DNA from: Trichobilharzia regenti
Taxonomy: Eukaryota; Platyhelminthes; Trematoda; Strigeidida; Schistosomatidae
DNA: 64,000 nt
Reading direction: 5' to 3'
Assembly: GCA_944472135.2 (NCBI GenBank)
Contig: OX235270.1
Coordinates: 75,959,168-76,023,167, forward strand
Part shown: positions 50,700-63,869 of the stretch, piece after piece
How positions within the stretch are numbered: the stretch's first letter is position 1
Layout: each line of letters starts with the position of its first letter
The notes under the pieces: model-generated
Databases searched by the model: none
Told to the model about the DNA's origin: nothing
Seen by the model: only the letters and a program-made list of their open reading frames with translations
Position numbers and translations under genes: made by a program

Positions 50700-53135
50700 A
50701 CAAGAATAATAATAACAATAGCTTAATTGGGCACAGTAAGTTTGCACTGTGTGCAAAATTTTCAGCGTAGTTCATCGCATAATATTTACTGTTCATCCAG
50801 GAGGTCCAAGTAACACAGCCATCTCCAATACATTATGTGAGGCAGTGATGTTGGATCTGAAGAATAAAATAATTCACTACGGTATTTTCCCTTGGTCCCA
50901 CAGAAATGCTAAATGATAGACTGTAAACCAATTAAAAACGTGCGCAAGTACATTTGGAGACCCACCGATATAACTAAATGATTATAACAACAAGAAATAA
51001 AGAAAATAAGATGCACTGTTTCTGATGGAAATTCAGGTAGCGCAGAGATTAAAGCAGGCCGCCGCAAACAGGGTGGTCGGTTAGTTTTCTGGTTTACTGT
51101 TTTTGAATTATAAACCTAAATCCCATGGGAAAACGATAAAACACTAATGAGTTCTGAATAGTTTTCTCATTCTAGTAGTTAACTTTGCCTGGGTTTGCAT
51201 AATAACTAAGTTGATATTTGTTTGCAGATATCAAACATTTTAATTTATTAACTGATATTTTTTCCAGAATAAATTCAACCGCTCAGTTGCAAACAATTAA
51301 TCAATGTTGATACTACTACTGATAAAAATACCTGTTCACTATCTAACATCTTTCAAACTTAAAATGAAGTTATTTTTTGCATACATACTGAGAGTGTTGA
51401 TAAGGCATTCTAGTTTTGATGGTAACAATATTAATAATCACACTAACAGTGACAATCTCGGTATAAATTATGACCTTTAATTGTTGTTAATATCATCATC
51501 ATCACCATTATAATTATCAATTGAATAAGTTAGTCAGTTAGGTGACTATTATTATTACAAGATGTCATCATCATGCATCATTATCGTTATATGTATCGAT
51601 TTTAAAGTAATTAGAAATAATAAGACTTATTAAGAGCAAAAAGAAACACATCATTATATTATGTTTAAAATGAATAATAAATAACTGATTGATTATTGAA
51701 TGGATGGATCAATTAGCTGACAGGTGGGCAAATCGATCCATACTTGAATGACTATATTCAACAGAGTATTGACTTGGAAATATATGTTTCTAGTGTGATT
51801 TAAAATAAAGTCACCTAGATAACTTTATGATTAGTTTGTTCGCAAATGTCTAAGGGTGGAAAACGAACATGCCTGGAATTATTTGTTACACTGGATAAGA
51901 TCACATACACAACTAACCACAACAGTTATTGCAGTAAATTCTATTTCCTAAATGTTTTAAAGACAATTTAAAAGATAGTGATTTACACTGTTGTGTTACA
52001 GAGAGTGAATTATGGAAAAACATATATAAGACGTATGAGGATTACTTTGCTCGTCATTGTTAAGACCAAAAGGAAAATCTCTTTGGCCCAATCAGTAATC
52101 TCTGTGTCCATATTTGCTTTAGATTCTATATTTGTATATTAAAGCTGAGTTGATTAGATGTTTCAACGCAAGAAGAAATCAACTAAAAAGTCATCAAAAC
52201 TTTCAGTTCTGAAAAGATATCTTCTTCATTTTCTAAACTAATGATTCTCGACACGTGATATACCACTAGTCAGGTATATTATGTTAATATTAGACTACCA
52301 TTATCACTAGACATTCAGTAAAGGCCTTAACTTTATATACTACATGATACCTAATAATACCTTTTTAAACATCAAGATGTGTCAATTCAAGATGAGATTC
52401 ACTCTGTTAGTATGAGTGAATACCAGTTATGCCAGTCATGGTGTTGGATAGTCGGTTATTATAGTAATAGGCGTTATTACTCTAGGAATCCATAAAACAT
52501 GCTGCTGGCATAACAAAAGTTGTTTTAACAGTGTAATTCAATACGATAATCACTGATATGAAGACCCTTCATAAGTGTGTAACGCTTCATCATACATTTG
52601 CAAAGCTCTTATTATAATTTATATCAGTACTCGTGAATCTGTAGAGATTAGTGACTGACTAACTTAATTTCAACAGAGAAGTCACACAAGTGCATCAGTT
52701 CGAGTTGTCATAGTCCATGTAGCACATAAATACGTAGTGACAAAAAAAAGATTCAAATGACTTATAATAGGCAAAAATGTACGTCAGAGAGGAATAATTA
52801 TAATGTATGTTCGAATTGAGAAAGGTTTTAAGCCGTGTTACTAACAGTCTCCACACAATGGTTCTTATAGTCGCAATCAGGGAGTCTACACCTCCTGAAA
52901 TGTCTGACTCAAATCAACAGTGAAAAACTTCATGGGTTGATGTCAGATTTTGATATGATTATCCCTTACTCTTTTCCAGACTAATTATATGTTAACCAGC
53001 ATCATTCGACAAGGAAGGTGATGACTGGTCATGCGCAACACGTGTCTCAGCCTTCTGAGTTGATGTAATTTCACATCACTATCAGTTGACTTACTCTCCT
53101 TGCCTAACACTCCCTGCCTAATCTCAATATTACTC
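50700..53135. other. No gene recognised
   Basis: AT-rich stretch of 2.4 kb with ATC-rich and TAA-rich short tracts (51491-51510). No coding or repeat family identified. Confidence 0.5.
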
Positions 53136-53141
53136 ACTATA

Positions 53142-53310
53142 TTAACCCAGTGGTAACGTCTCTAAGTGCAGCACTACGTGACGCAGGTTCGAATCTCAGA
53201 AGGGATATGAGTTCCTTCAAGGTTGCAGATACGCCTTGCTGATGAGTGACAACTAGCACGAAACCTAGGTTCAAGGCTTCCTGCGGATTGCCTCCAACCA
53301 TCTAATACCA
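53142..53310 (+). mobile_element. SINE D: tRNA-like head with hammerhead
   Basis: The head ACCCAGTGGTAACGTCTC (box A) and AGGTTCGAATCTCAG (box B) is pol III-like. It is followed by a spacer and a complete hammerhead (53233-53277), then CTGCGGATTGCCTCCAACC. It differs from SINE C and the Smα-like repeats in head and tail, so I treat it as a separate family. Only one copy was found in the window. Confidence 0.7.
53233..53277 (+). ncRNA. Hammerhead ribozyme, intact (SINE D)
   Basis: Core CTGATGA (53239-53245), stem II GTG/CAC (53246-53248, 53257-53259), GAAA at 53260-53263. Stem III ACC/GGT has a TA loop (53263-53270), with the cleavage site after T53271 (GUU triplet). Stem I GCCTTG (53233-53238) pairs fully with CAAGGC (53272-53277). 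All conserved residues are present. GUU is a permitted but usually slower cleavage triplet than GUC. Confidence 0.85.
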
Positions 53311-53328
53311 ACAATTAGTCCACTTAAC

Positions 53329-53425
53329 AACAAGAATAGAACGCAAACACCTATGATCAAAGATAGCTAGCCTTCTCAAGTCCATCACCTTCAATGGCCA
53401 TATCTCACAGTCATAAAGAACCGAG
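53329..53425 (-). pseudogene. LINE RT C-terminal fragment
   Basis: Minus-strand frame SVLYDCEIWPLKVMDLRRLA then IFDHRCLRSI, the highly typical post-RT block (VLLYGCETWPL...FDHRCLR) of several non-LTR retrotransposon clades. Only about 32 codons are readable. I cannot assign a clade from so short a piece. Confidence 0.75.
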
Positions 53426-53490
53426 AGAAATGATGAGCAGTAAAAACGCCCTCTGATCGATAGCCGGATAAAATATCTACACCAGAAGTG

Positions 53491-53688
53491 ACGTAAGTTA
53501 ACTCCATCATGGATGAGATTTTATTTTGATAAATCATACAGTGTTATACAGTAATTTTAACTGAAATTCACTTAATATTACTGTATAACACTGTGTGATT
53601 TATCAAAATAAAATCTCATCCATAATGGAGTTATACTCTATCACGGTGCCCAAGTTTTATACTTATATCAATAATTACGTAAGTTAAC
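53491..53688 (+). mobile_element. PLE-B 3'-end fragment with inverted 5' arm and 12-bp TSD
   Basis: The perfect TSD ACGTAAGTTAAC (53491-53502, 53677-53688) bounds a 174-bp insertion. Arms 53500-53555 and 53577-53632 (56 bp, two mismatches) form an inverted repeat with a 21-nt loop, and 44 bp follow to the TSD. The sense half matches the sequence 3' of PLE-B1 (48024-48095) and a piece at 57660-57735, so it is a short 3' fragment of that element type. Confidence 0.85.
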
Positions 53689-54579
53689 AAATACCACATG
53701 ATTCTTTTTTATGTATACTGAAATCCTATCATCAATGAGTCCATTGAGGCAGGGTTAACTAAATGAACTTAACAGGGGTCCATAAATTCAAGAAATGAAT
53801 ACTCACATGTGACAATTAGTACTCTGCTCAACCAATATGGAATTCATTGAACTGATGATAGATTGTATCCTTATCTGCATGAAAATCGACATACCACATA
53901 GTTAATAAAGACTCAGAAGACTAGACGGCACTAATATTTATGAAATTCTGCTTTTGCTACGATGCCTCTGAGTGTAAGTACGAACGTTAATTCACGATAA
54001 TTAATACTAGATACCTTTGTGGTCGGTTATTCCCAAACCCGAACCACTGAAATCCAGAAGACACACATTGGAAAAGTGTATTTCTACAACAAGTGAGAGA
54101 AAAAGTAACCAAGAGTACAAAAATATATATGGTGTATACTGATTCCAATAAAAGACTCGAATAATAGGTGTTAACTGCACGCTCGATTCTGGTCGGTTGA
54201 CGCTTATCATACGACAACATTCAATTTGTTTTTATCTGACTATCAGACTAATGAGACAGATTATGGGCACATAGCAGCCTTTTAAATCATTCTTTGTCAA
54301 ATTCATTTGTGTTTTTTTTTTTAAAGAATATAGGTAATGAAATCAGCACTAGTGTGGTTACCTTGGTGATCAAAGTGGTCTTCCATTTAGTACCACCTAC
54401 ACAAAAAACTCTCTCCATGTGGAGAGGTGGAGAAAATCCCATCACTCAGATATTTGCTGTGGCTATGCATAACTGTAAAGTGTATTTTGAGAAAGAACAT
54501 CGCATTTATCAAAACAGTAAACTCGAAATCACGAGGCCTTCTAAGAGTATGCAGAGAGTTGTTATGTGAAGTGACATTA
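53689..54579. other. No gene recognised
   Basis: Open frames of up to 91 codons on both strands lack motifs. Confidence 0.45.
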
Positions 54580-54665
54580 ATCAGAGATGGGCTACTTCGC
54601 CGTCGTTCTTTAACTTAATCATTGACGTATCAATGGAAGCGGCTTCCTTCATTTTTAGGTGTCTT
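54580..54665 (+). pseudogene. Possible LINE RT motif remnant
   Basis: One frame reads RWATSPSFFNLIIDVSMEAA, resembling RT motif B (SP-LFN--ID--ME). Nothing else of the domain is readable nearby, and SINE B lies about 50 bp downstream. Weak call. Confidence 0.3.
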
Positions 54666-54712
54666 AGGAATAGACACCACATTAAATAAATCCGGTTGAC
54701 CTAGACTACTGT

Positions 54713-54926
54713 GCGTCGGTGGCACAGTGGTTAGGACTCTCGCCAACCATGCACATGGTCCGGGGTTCGAGCCCTCGCCGACGCACACCTGATATCTATG
54801 GTCGGCCTGCAAAATTTGGGCTACCGATATCCACGCTGGAAATTCCATACTTGTACCAAAAATACAGTGTGGAATCAAGCTGTAATCAAAAATATTAAAA
54901 AAATAAATAAAATAAAAAATAAATAA
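54713..54926 (+). mobile_element. SINE B, full-length copy
   Basis: The head at 54713-54785 forms a tRNA-like fold: GCGTCGG and CCGACGC pair as a 7-bp acceptor stem, with B box GGGTTCGAGCCC. The body CACCTGATATCTATGGTC and GGGCTACCGATATCC is followed by an (AATAAAAT)-type A-rich tail at 54885-54926. No clear TSD was found. It defines the family with the copies at 34186 and 45935. Confidence 0.88.
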
Positions 54927-56584
54927 AGACACAGATAAGAAAAGGAACCCCACGAAGGTCATGAAAATAAATCTGAAAATAGATGGCAAACGTTTGCCAC
55001 TACCAAATTTAAGATGGTATCATTGCAGTGATCTGTACAGACTGTTTTATTTTCAATATAAGGAGTGTGTTTTGATCCTGTCACTTATAGCCCTAATGGA
55101 CTAAGTTTTAACAAAATCCCAGAAAGTATGCAAAATGACTTGTTCTACACTCGCCACTTAGTATCATCTTTGTATCGGAAAAGATGTCCACTTGTCTATC
55201 AAGTGGTTTAAATACTGCACAGCCACTGTCTTTGTTCTACTCTGTGTGTGTATGATACATGGATTTAGGGTACTTCAAAAGACAGCTTTCTAACCACGGG
55301 TGACTCAACTCATCTATACATACTTGATGAAGAATATACTGGTTAATACTGAGATTAGATGTAGGGTGATAGAAAAGGATGACAAATCAGCCGATGACGT
55401 TGTGGATAAATATTCATCAGCCTGTTAAACCACTGCATTAACTTTAGAGAAAGTAGGATTAACTTGGAAAAGATTAAGAAATGCTAGTTAAAAATCAGTG
55501 CAAATCTATTATTCGGAGAGATGTACACTGGCATTGTTTGAGTCTTGAGGACGAAAAACTTAAATATCTTGGGGATCAGTAAAGTGACAACAAACCATTC
55601 AAAATGAGAAAAGTGTATTTTCTCTGTCTAATATGAATATTAAGCATTAGTAGTCTTCAGTAAATTATTCTCACTCATTAGAAAGTTACATCATGGTCGC
55701 ATTTCTCCTCTATTTTACATGTACAGATGCATATCTGTGAAGGTTTCATTATGATTTTTCAGTCAGTCAGTTTTCTATAAACCAAGCAGACATTTTATGC
55801 TTCCATTTTTCGCCATCTCTTAAACAGCCGCCATGTTTAAACCTGGAAGATAACAAAACTGCCGGAAAATCTTGATTCAGTAGACTGATGTTTTAAGCAG
55901 TAGATAATGATATTGTAATGAACAGCTTCCTGAAAAATTGCGAATCATTGTTTATTCTAACTGATGAAAAAATACCCACACCTATTGGGAAACAACTTAT
56001 TGTTGGTTAGTAGAATGAAATGCTTATAAATAAATATCCAAACCAAAGACAGATCATACTTGTGAGTTATTAAACTGAGAAGTATTTACTGAATTAATTG
56101 GATCCACTGGGCTTACTTTGAACAGTGTACTTATCGGGTAGCAAGAGCAACACAACTTGTATCCGTCGAAAAGTATTGCGAACTCAGATGACATGCATCC
56201 ATTCATTCGATAAATTTATGTTAATTGCCTTACTTACAACATAGAAAAGAAGAGGTGTTCATCCAAGAGTTATTCTTTTCAGCAGTATAAATCTTAGTCT
56301 TTATAATAGCTAATATATCGTAAATTACCATGGCAACAAAAGGAATTTCTCTAAAGGGTTTTAGGTAATACAGAAAGCATTAATTGGATAGAAACTAAGA
56401 AAAAACTAATTCAGTGACATAACAGAGTTGATAGGATTGAACAGAGCTTAACCAAAATTCACAGAGGGTCAAGTTAAGATCGTTGTCTTAAGGAGTAGAA
56501 GTGTAACTAATTTTTGGAGGATGGGGGAGAAAAATGATTTAATTAAAAAAAGACAAATTAGACTGAACAGAAATTATTTATCCA
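54927..56584. other. No gene recognised
   Basis: No coding or repeat motif supported. A CTGATGA at 55961 is discussed among the rejected items. Confidence 0.5.
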
Positions 56585-56910
56585 GTGCAAATTAAGTCCA
56601 TTCTAGGCTCAGTGACTCAATAAACTCCTTCTCTATGCAGAGTTCAGGATTTAACTTGTGGTTTGCCATCGTTTCTGTGGGTTGAAGTGGTTTGATTCGT
56701 ATGCCCCTGGACAGATTTCTACGCACTTTGTAAATGACTCTAAAGTTTGCTTCTGATTTCGCTTGGCACCCGCAACCAATTAATTGTTCCATAATGAAGC
56801 TAAGAAGGGACTTTTTTCTCCTCTGTTAAACTATGACGGTAAGTGCTTAATGATGCGTTCAGAAACGAAAAGCTGAGAATGGCCGATATACATATCCTCA
56901 CAAAATCATG
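56585..56910 (-). pseudogene. PLE endonuclease fragment (PLE-C type)
   Basis: Minus strand: CEDMYIGHSQLFVSERIIKH (YIG box), a stop and a frame slip, then ANFRVIYKVRRNLSRGIRIK, TETMANHKLNPELCIEKEFI and ESLSLEWT with a stop. This is the second half of a GIY-YIG domain plus the PLE C-terminus. The ELCIEKEF-SLSLEWT ending is shared with 50510-50610 and differs from PLE-A (LCVQKK-TLSLPW). 5'-truncated and dead. Confidence 0.75.
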
Positions 56911-57404
56911 TGAACTGATAAACACACACTAACGAGGCTAGAATTGATAGTTTATCCTTATAGTTTATTTGTATCATTGGTTTTGTAGAGGAAGAGTAAG
57001 TTGAAGTCCACCTGTGAAGAAAGTTTTAGATAGGGATCATTTAGGCTATTAATGCGTAGGATTTTAGTTGCGTGTGGCGTAACAGACACCAAGAAAATGA
57101 CTAGTTCAGATTAAACTCAGGTATTTCAGAGTACATACTAACACACAACCACCTCTCTAAGGATTAGAAAGAAAGGTTGATCTCTGGATCTTCGTTCAAC
57201 GAATTAATAACTAATCGATTAGTGTTGAATTGCACGGAAAATATTGTCACTAAAATCAAAGGATGAGAAACAATAGAAGCGTATCGCTTCTCGGCTCTCA
57301 AAGCTAAGATCATGCGTAGTAATGTGATTACCCAAATGCGAATATGAGGAATACGATTTTCTCAAAACATCATGAGTAAACAAATAAAAATGAAACATGG
57401 GCAA
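56911..57404. other. No gene recognised
   Basis: Spacer between the PLE-C and RTE fragments; nothing recognised. Confidence 0.5.
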
Positions 57405-57500
57405 CCTTGGGGCCAGCTAAATAGGACCGCAGAAAATAGGACAAAGTTGAGCAGTTGAAGCCCTATATTCCACTCAGAACACAAAGGAATAATAATAAAC
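57405..57500 (+). pseudogene. RTE LINE 3'-end fragment
   Basis: Reads RTAENRTKL, then (after a 1-nt slip) AVEALYSTQNTKE, followed by AATAATAATAA. It matches the last codons and tail of the RTE copy at 18117-19440 (STAEDRSKWRRAVEALCS). A very short 5'-truncated insertion. Confidence 0.75.
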
Positions 57501-57659
57501 GGTTGACTACGTCTAGTGAATGGACGATTCACTACAGTTATTATTATTATTATTGTTATTTGCACCATCATCGGTAATAATTGGACAAAAAGATACTCTT
57601 GACACTTTAACTCAAAGGTATTTAGTCGATAAGTACTTTGGCCATCGAATAGATAACGA

Positions 57660-57735
57660 ATTTGCATTTCCCATCATGGAATTATACTCTACCACAGTGC
57701 ACAAGCTTTATTCTTATATCAATTACCATTTTCCA
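57660..57735 (+). repeat. PLE-B 3'-end segment
   Basis: CATGGAATTATACTCTACCA and the following TTATTCTTATATCAATTA match 53624-53676. It probably belongs to a PLE-B 3' fragment whose other end I could not define. A (TTA)n tract lies at 57538-57560. Confidence 0.6.
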
Positions 57736-60700
57736 CTGGGCATGTGAAGCACCGAGTTGGTAATCTGACTTGAAATCTTCTGAACTGTCTGGAAGCAAAG
57801 AAATCTACCTCATACTCAATGATAGATTGAGAAGCGATTCGAGTTTAGAAAAAGTAGATAAAACTTTCTCGTAATTTTTGAAAGGAATTAAACAAGTGGA
57901 AAGGATTAATCTGAAGAACTGAGGAAACGCAGACAGGTAAAAGGCGGACTAAAACTAAATGATTCATTTAGGAGGCCAAATGTATTCAGGGTAAAATGAG
58001 GATCATTATAGCCCGAATGACAACACTAAGATGATATTCAGTGCGATCAATCAACTAATAACCGAGTTTATGATGGTAAGACTCAACGAATAGCTAACGC
58101 AATTTGAAATCCCACTTTCTCCCTTTACATGCGCTTTAAAAGGAGCTAGTAAATACTAAAAAAGATTGTGCATTTCCTGACACATTATGTAACTTGTGTG
58201 TTTTTCCCACACGGCTATCTGTCTTCGAAATTTGTAGGCATAAAGACTTTGACACCTGAAGTGTTCATAACAAAAACAATTCATGACGTATAGAACCTAG
58301 CGATAATCCTAAAAAGGGAAATAATAAAGTAAATAAAATAAAAATGCGTCGAACCCATTCCTACTTCACATTGGAGTACGCGTTGAAGATGTTGTCTCAA
58401 AAGAAAATAGAAGCTTCACAGCTATAAACCATCCAGCTGGAGAGAGAATACAATCACCCGAGATATACATATTTTTCATTATTTCAAAATCAGTTCTTTG
58501 AGGCTGTAGAATTGCCTTGTAGATGACTACCAACACACACACACACACATAAACATATGCTTGTTAAAGTGGAGATTCCTTCTGCACATCTGACTCCTCA
58601 CAATGATGACATTTCCAAGTTTGATGGTTACGTGGAATTTGGTCAGTCTCCAATATTTATTATCTATTGTAGGTTAACAAATATCCAAATGGAAACTTCA
58701 CTGTTACGAAATGAAGTCATGCTGTTGTTTTACTGTTGCACTGTTTCACACTACACCAACTTGATTATTGTTTCACCATATGCTGTGGTGACACTATATT
58801 ACTTTACAGAGAATAGCTACAGATGGCATATTCTAATTGGAATCTAGTTGACGACAATGTTTTTTGGCAAATATCGACTGTAAAATCAGTCTCAGGTAGA
58901 ATCTCCCGATAAGTGGGTAATATTCGTAGATAATCACAGTGGTGATGAAGCTTTTTTGTTGTTGTCGAGATCAAATCAGATAGTCTTAATTAGATGAACA
59001 TTAGAATCCTATATTTCAACTCTGCATCAACAATCTCCATCCATCTCAGCTATCTCTGTCCCCCTCAGATTCATATTAATTCGCATACATACATTCAGTA
59101 TTAAAGTGAACAAGTATGGGTATGACCATTATGCCTGAGTGTGTTAATCACAAATATTTGGTGATAGCTGAAACTGAATTTGTGTTATGAATCAAGATTT
59201 GATCGCTAAGATCAAAGTCACTCGGCTGAAATCATTTGGAAGGTAAGTTTTCTTGTCAACTTCATTGATACTCCTCCTACATCTCGTCTCGTCTCGTCTC
59301 CTCCTACCCACCCCCTCATCCTACTTTACATTTAATCCACTGACCTCGAACTAGAAGAAAGTTGACGGCAGAAAAAGTATCAGGAAGAGAAAAAATAGTT
59401 TAAAATGGAATCAAAACTCCAAGCTAACAGAAGAATGCGCGTGCTTAGTACGTGCTTATTAAGATACAATGAACATGGAGCGTGTAAGGCCGCAATCCAA
59501 TTTAAGTAGCGAAGTACTTAGAATTTGTTAAACTGACAAAATATCTAAATATTCCAATCACTTTTTATACTTGAGTCATAGATAGAAGAAGTATTTAGTT
59601 GGATCAGTAAGACTTGAGAAATAAAGCAGACAATGATCATTAGGTCATATACATATACATACCGCCATACATACTTGCACACAGACACAAACCTTTGTTT
59701 CTCAAGAATGACCTTGGTAAATATACTTATTTAGTGTCTTGATCGAACACCTGGTTATATTGTCCTGAGAAGTGTCTAGACAACTGCTGCAGATTATCAG
59801 TTCACGTTGATCTCTACTCCAGTCTCAAATAATCATTTTGTTTATTCTTCATTTTTGTTATATAGAAAAGCAATAGCCTTTAGGGTTATTTGACCACAAA
59901 CTTGCAAAATTTATAGCTTATAAACTGTAGGAGAGATGAGAGATGATGCTGACATGCACAATCGTGAAGCCAACCAGTGAATCTGTTTTCGTTTAACTTC
60001 GAAAATTTGTCACCTCAAACTTTCGGATTTTTCGTCCATTTGTATTTCTGTTCAGTAGTACATTTTCACTCCCTCCCTAACCCTTAAGCCAATGAATGGT
60101 TCAGCCTTTTTTAGTGTTGGGTTTGTTGGATTACCATCTGGCATTGTGAACACTGTCCAACCAACCTGCAAATGTCTGAGTAATATACGTTAAGATATTT
60201 GTCTGTTCACTCTGTCAAGTCTGATCACAACCCAAGGATAAATAGAATGTGCTGATTACGGACAGACGATAGAAATACGTTATTCATTGTTTTCACCGTC
60301 TAAAGACAGTCCTCATAAATCAATAAATATGGTGGTAATCTATAGAAATGATAATTCTTTTCAGTGTAGATTCCGCCACCAATCTACGTCAACAAATGAA
60401 TCACAATGAACCATATAGCAATCACTGGATATAATTTATGTCCTAGCCTGCGATTCTTAAGCAGAGTGAGCTTAGGACTTTCAAATTACGAAATTTATCT
60501 TGTTGATTATTCAGTCCCTGGTTTGGAATTCAGCAGATCATAAATTCTAACATTTACCAACATTTTGTTGTTATTGAGATGGTATTTTGTCAAATGCCAT
60601 GAGATAGTGAATTCTTTTCAGAAACAATCATTTTCAGCTATTACATTTGCGAAGATTTGATGAAGTCTGTGTGTGCACATGTGTGTCGGTGCTGATATCT

Positions 60701-62722
60701 TTTGATGTTGAACGTCAGCAACTTTTACAGAATAGCTTAAACGTCGAACAACCATCGGTTTGTTTGGTACTCTTTAGTAGTGAACCCCTCACAGCTGCGT
60801 GACTCCTCGACGGATGGTAGATTTTTAAAAGTCGAAAGAAGACAGAATATAAACCACTCATTGTTTACGTTTGTTGATGTTGAATGATGACAGCCTTCTT
60901 CATGAATCTTTCAAACATTTTCTGAAAATAAGAATAAGAGTTAATTCACCCAAAGTGATTTTTCACTGTGAATGGTAGTTTACTCTTGTATAAGTATTAT
61001 TTTTGTTTGGAATAAAGTGATTATTACTGTTATTGTTATTACTGACAGTTATAGAGGCAACTGTGAGTTGAATCATAAGATTATTAGCATTCAGTTTGAT
61101 GTATGAGTGTTGATGAGGTGGAAGTAAGCCACATTCCACTGTCTGTCGTCAACTTGTGGCAAATATTAGTTAAAAAATAACAATTTTTCCTCCTAATTTG
61201 ATTGGCAATTTACAAGACTGTTCAAAACTTGTTAGAGGGATAAATAAGTAACACATAAGACCTGAAAGTTTCACGTTTAATCCCACCATCTCTTCAAAAA
61301 TAGTTTGTGAATCAAGTGCTATGTACTTGTAGAATCATTTTAATCAGTTAGTAGTCACATGTGTACATACTATATACGACATTGCTTCATTTGGCAAGAA
61401 GCATCTTGATAACTTCCTTTTTACTGCATAATTTAAATGAAAAGGCAGACTCGATTACTAGGAATTTCTTGGACAGTTATTAGTAGACAAACGTGAGTAC
61501 TTCTTCTCTATACAAAGTCCAAGCCAACCAGTCATTTTTATCTATCCAGTGTGAAAATGAGCGATAATACCCTTGATTAAATATTTTATGAGTTAATCAG
61601 TAATCCTTCTTAACGTCTAAAAATTATGGAACAGATAACCTGAACATGCTAACTTTATCTTAATTACTAACCACGGTGATGTATGACAGTTAAGTACATA
61701 CCCTTTTAATTCAGTAATCTAGCACCATGCATGTTTCCAAAGCCTTGTGTAAATAAGTTCATTTACTTAACAGTGCTGACCTTCTGTTCATTTGGTTGTT
61801 ATTACTATGGCGTGGTTGGCTATGAGTAACATAAGAAACACATACGTGATCAATTCAAAGATTGTTGATCAGACTGACTGCCAAAGACGATGTTGACTTG
61901 GATCACCGGATTCGTTATGAACTGATGAAGACAAGAATTGGCGAAAAAAGCCTGGCTTTCAGTGCTATTCAAACCAGCCAGCTTTTAATTCTTGGCGACA
62001 AAGACTAAACATTTTTTTTTAGAAAAAAACACCACTTTTTACTATGATGGATGAATTTTATTCACACTTGCTAGAAGATGAATCGTTGCAAGAAAACAGG
62101 TTGTTGTCTTTTTAATTCAGTTATTTTGAGTGAGCGCTTCATCTAACTCTTTCTACTTTGTGATTAGCATTTGTATTTTGCTAAACTTGATTTTGAATAA
62201 ACATCACCAGGTGTATACAATCAGTTATGTGTGTACATGTGCGTATGTTTGTATAAACATATAACAGAGTACGCTGATGAAATGTTTAGCCTGCCCTAAT
62301 TGTAATTACTAATAAATCGCAAAGGAAACCAGTGCCTAAAAAATTCTCAGGTGAACTATCTGATAGCTAGTCTGCAAGTCAAACTGTTACTTTAAAAAAA
62401 AGACATCTCTAACACAATGCTAGGTGGATTGCACACTCTGAACTTATTGGAAGATAGACTTGCACTTCAATAAAACTAAAACTACTACTCAAGATGGAGG
62501 AATATTCGTCACAAAAAACAAACACAAACAAGCTACAACAAAAACATGTGACATGTGCTCTTATTGTTATGTAGGCGTGTCTGTATTTGTGTGTTTGTGT
62601 GTGTGTGTGTTTGGTGGCCTGAAAGTGTACTAGAAAATTATACAAAGTATGATTGATTAATTGGTTCTACAGACTACAATATAAAGTTGTAAAGTATGCA
62701 TACAACATAACCATTAAGTAAG

Positions 62723-62760
<38 letters not shown>

Positions 62761-63865
62761 GCGGATTATTCACTAAAATACAGATAAAAATAATAAAACA
62801 GAGTGAAAACTCAATCGATTTCAATCAATATGAAAAGCCATATTACTGGTATACCAACTAATTCCGAGATCAATCTCTCGATGTGTAGGCATGTTTAGCA
62901 GTGAATCTTTAACAGTAATGGTAATAACAATAATATTTGCAGACTTGTTTTATGTTGTGTATTTCTATCCAGCAAAGATATTTTCTACATGTGCTCTAAA
63001 AAGGGGTGACTGTTCAGTACGGAAGTGTCTGTCTTTGTATGCATTTCTGTAGATGATTTGCTTACGTGTATGTGTTGTTTGTTGTTGAGTTTACTTACTT
63101 TATTTTCAGTAATAATAATAATAATAAACTGACTGACTGACTAGTTATAGGTTTTCTGTTCTTTTTTTGTCGTTTCGATTCACATGAAAATTGTTCGAGT
63201 TTTCACTGACTATCTTATTAATCAAGTATTGATTGAGCAGGTAACATAATAAGTAAAACTGTAATAATATTAACAATAGGACTGTGAAGATGTAGGAGCT
63301 ATGAATGAATAACGACAGTGTTTCAACTAGCGCCCTTCAGGTAATTAGGTAACTCACCTACTAGCTGGGCCAAAGTTAATTTGTTAATAAGCTCTTACTG
63401 TTCACTTTATTCTTTGTTGTTTCGAATAGTTATCACTGAAGCAATTGAGTGATTTATTTTTTGATTGTCTGTTCTGTTAAACACATTCAATGAAAAGTGT
63501 GACCATTTTCAAGAAAAAACAACAACAATAACAATCACACTGACTACTACTCACTCACCAATGACTGTGTACATGCGCTTAATTTTGAGTGTAAAACTGG
63601 CTATATTCTCTGAACACTAACAGCATTTTCCCTTGTTACTAGGTGAAGCGCACTATTTCAAGTTAAGTTTTTTCAGTAATAACATAGGTTCTCCTGATAT
63701 CCGACAACAATATTTAGGCTTGAATGTTATCTAACCTGATTTCTTGTCGAAAAATAATTATTTGAATATCCCCGGTACGACATACAAGTATATTCTTACA
63801 TATTAGGCATTTAAGTGTCTGAAAGTGTCAGAATAATCTTGCGTTTCAAGTGGAACAGAGGGCTT
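57736..63865. other. No gene recognised; microsatellites
   Basis: About 6 kb without supported coding sequence or recognised transposon. Simple repeats: (AC)8 at about 58533-58549, a GTCTC pentamer run at about 59284-59299, GT-rich at 62588-62611, (GT)17 at 62725-62758 and (AAT)n at about 63111-63126. A 96-codon frame (58557-58847) has no motif. Confidence 0.55.
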
Positions 63866-63869
63866 CAAC

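Noticed and set aside
55961..56010. CTGATGA followed by GGGAAAC and partly complementary flanks, hammerhead-like
   Set aside because: Stem II does not start at the core, the only pairing uses the G of GAAA, and stem I needs a bulge. Probably chance.
61490..61545. Minus-strand GLCIEKKY, resembling the PLE C-terminal LCIEKEF
   Set aside because: Only eight residues match and neighbouring PLE sequence is absent.
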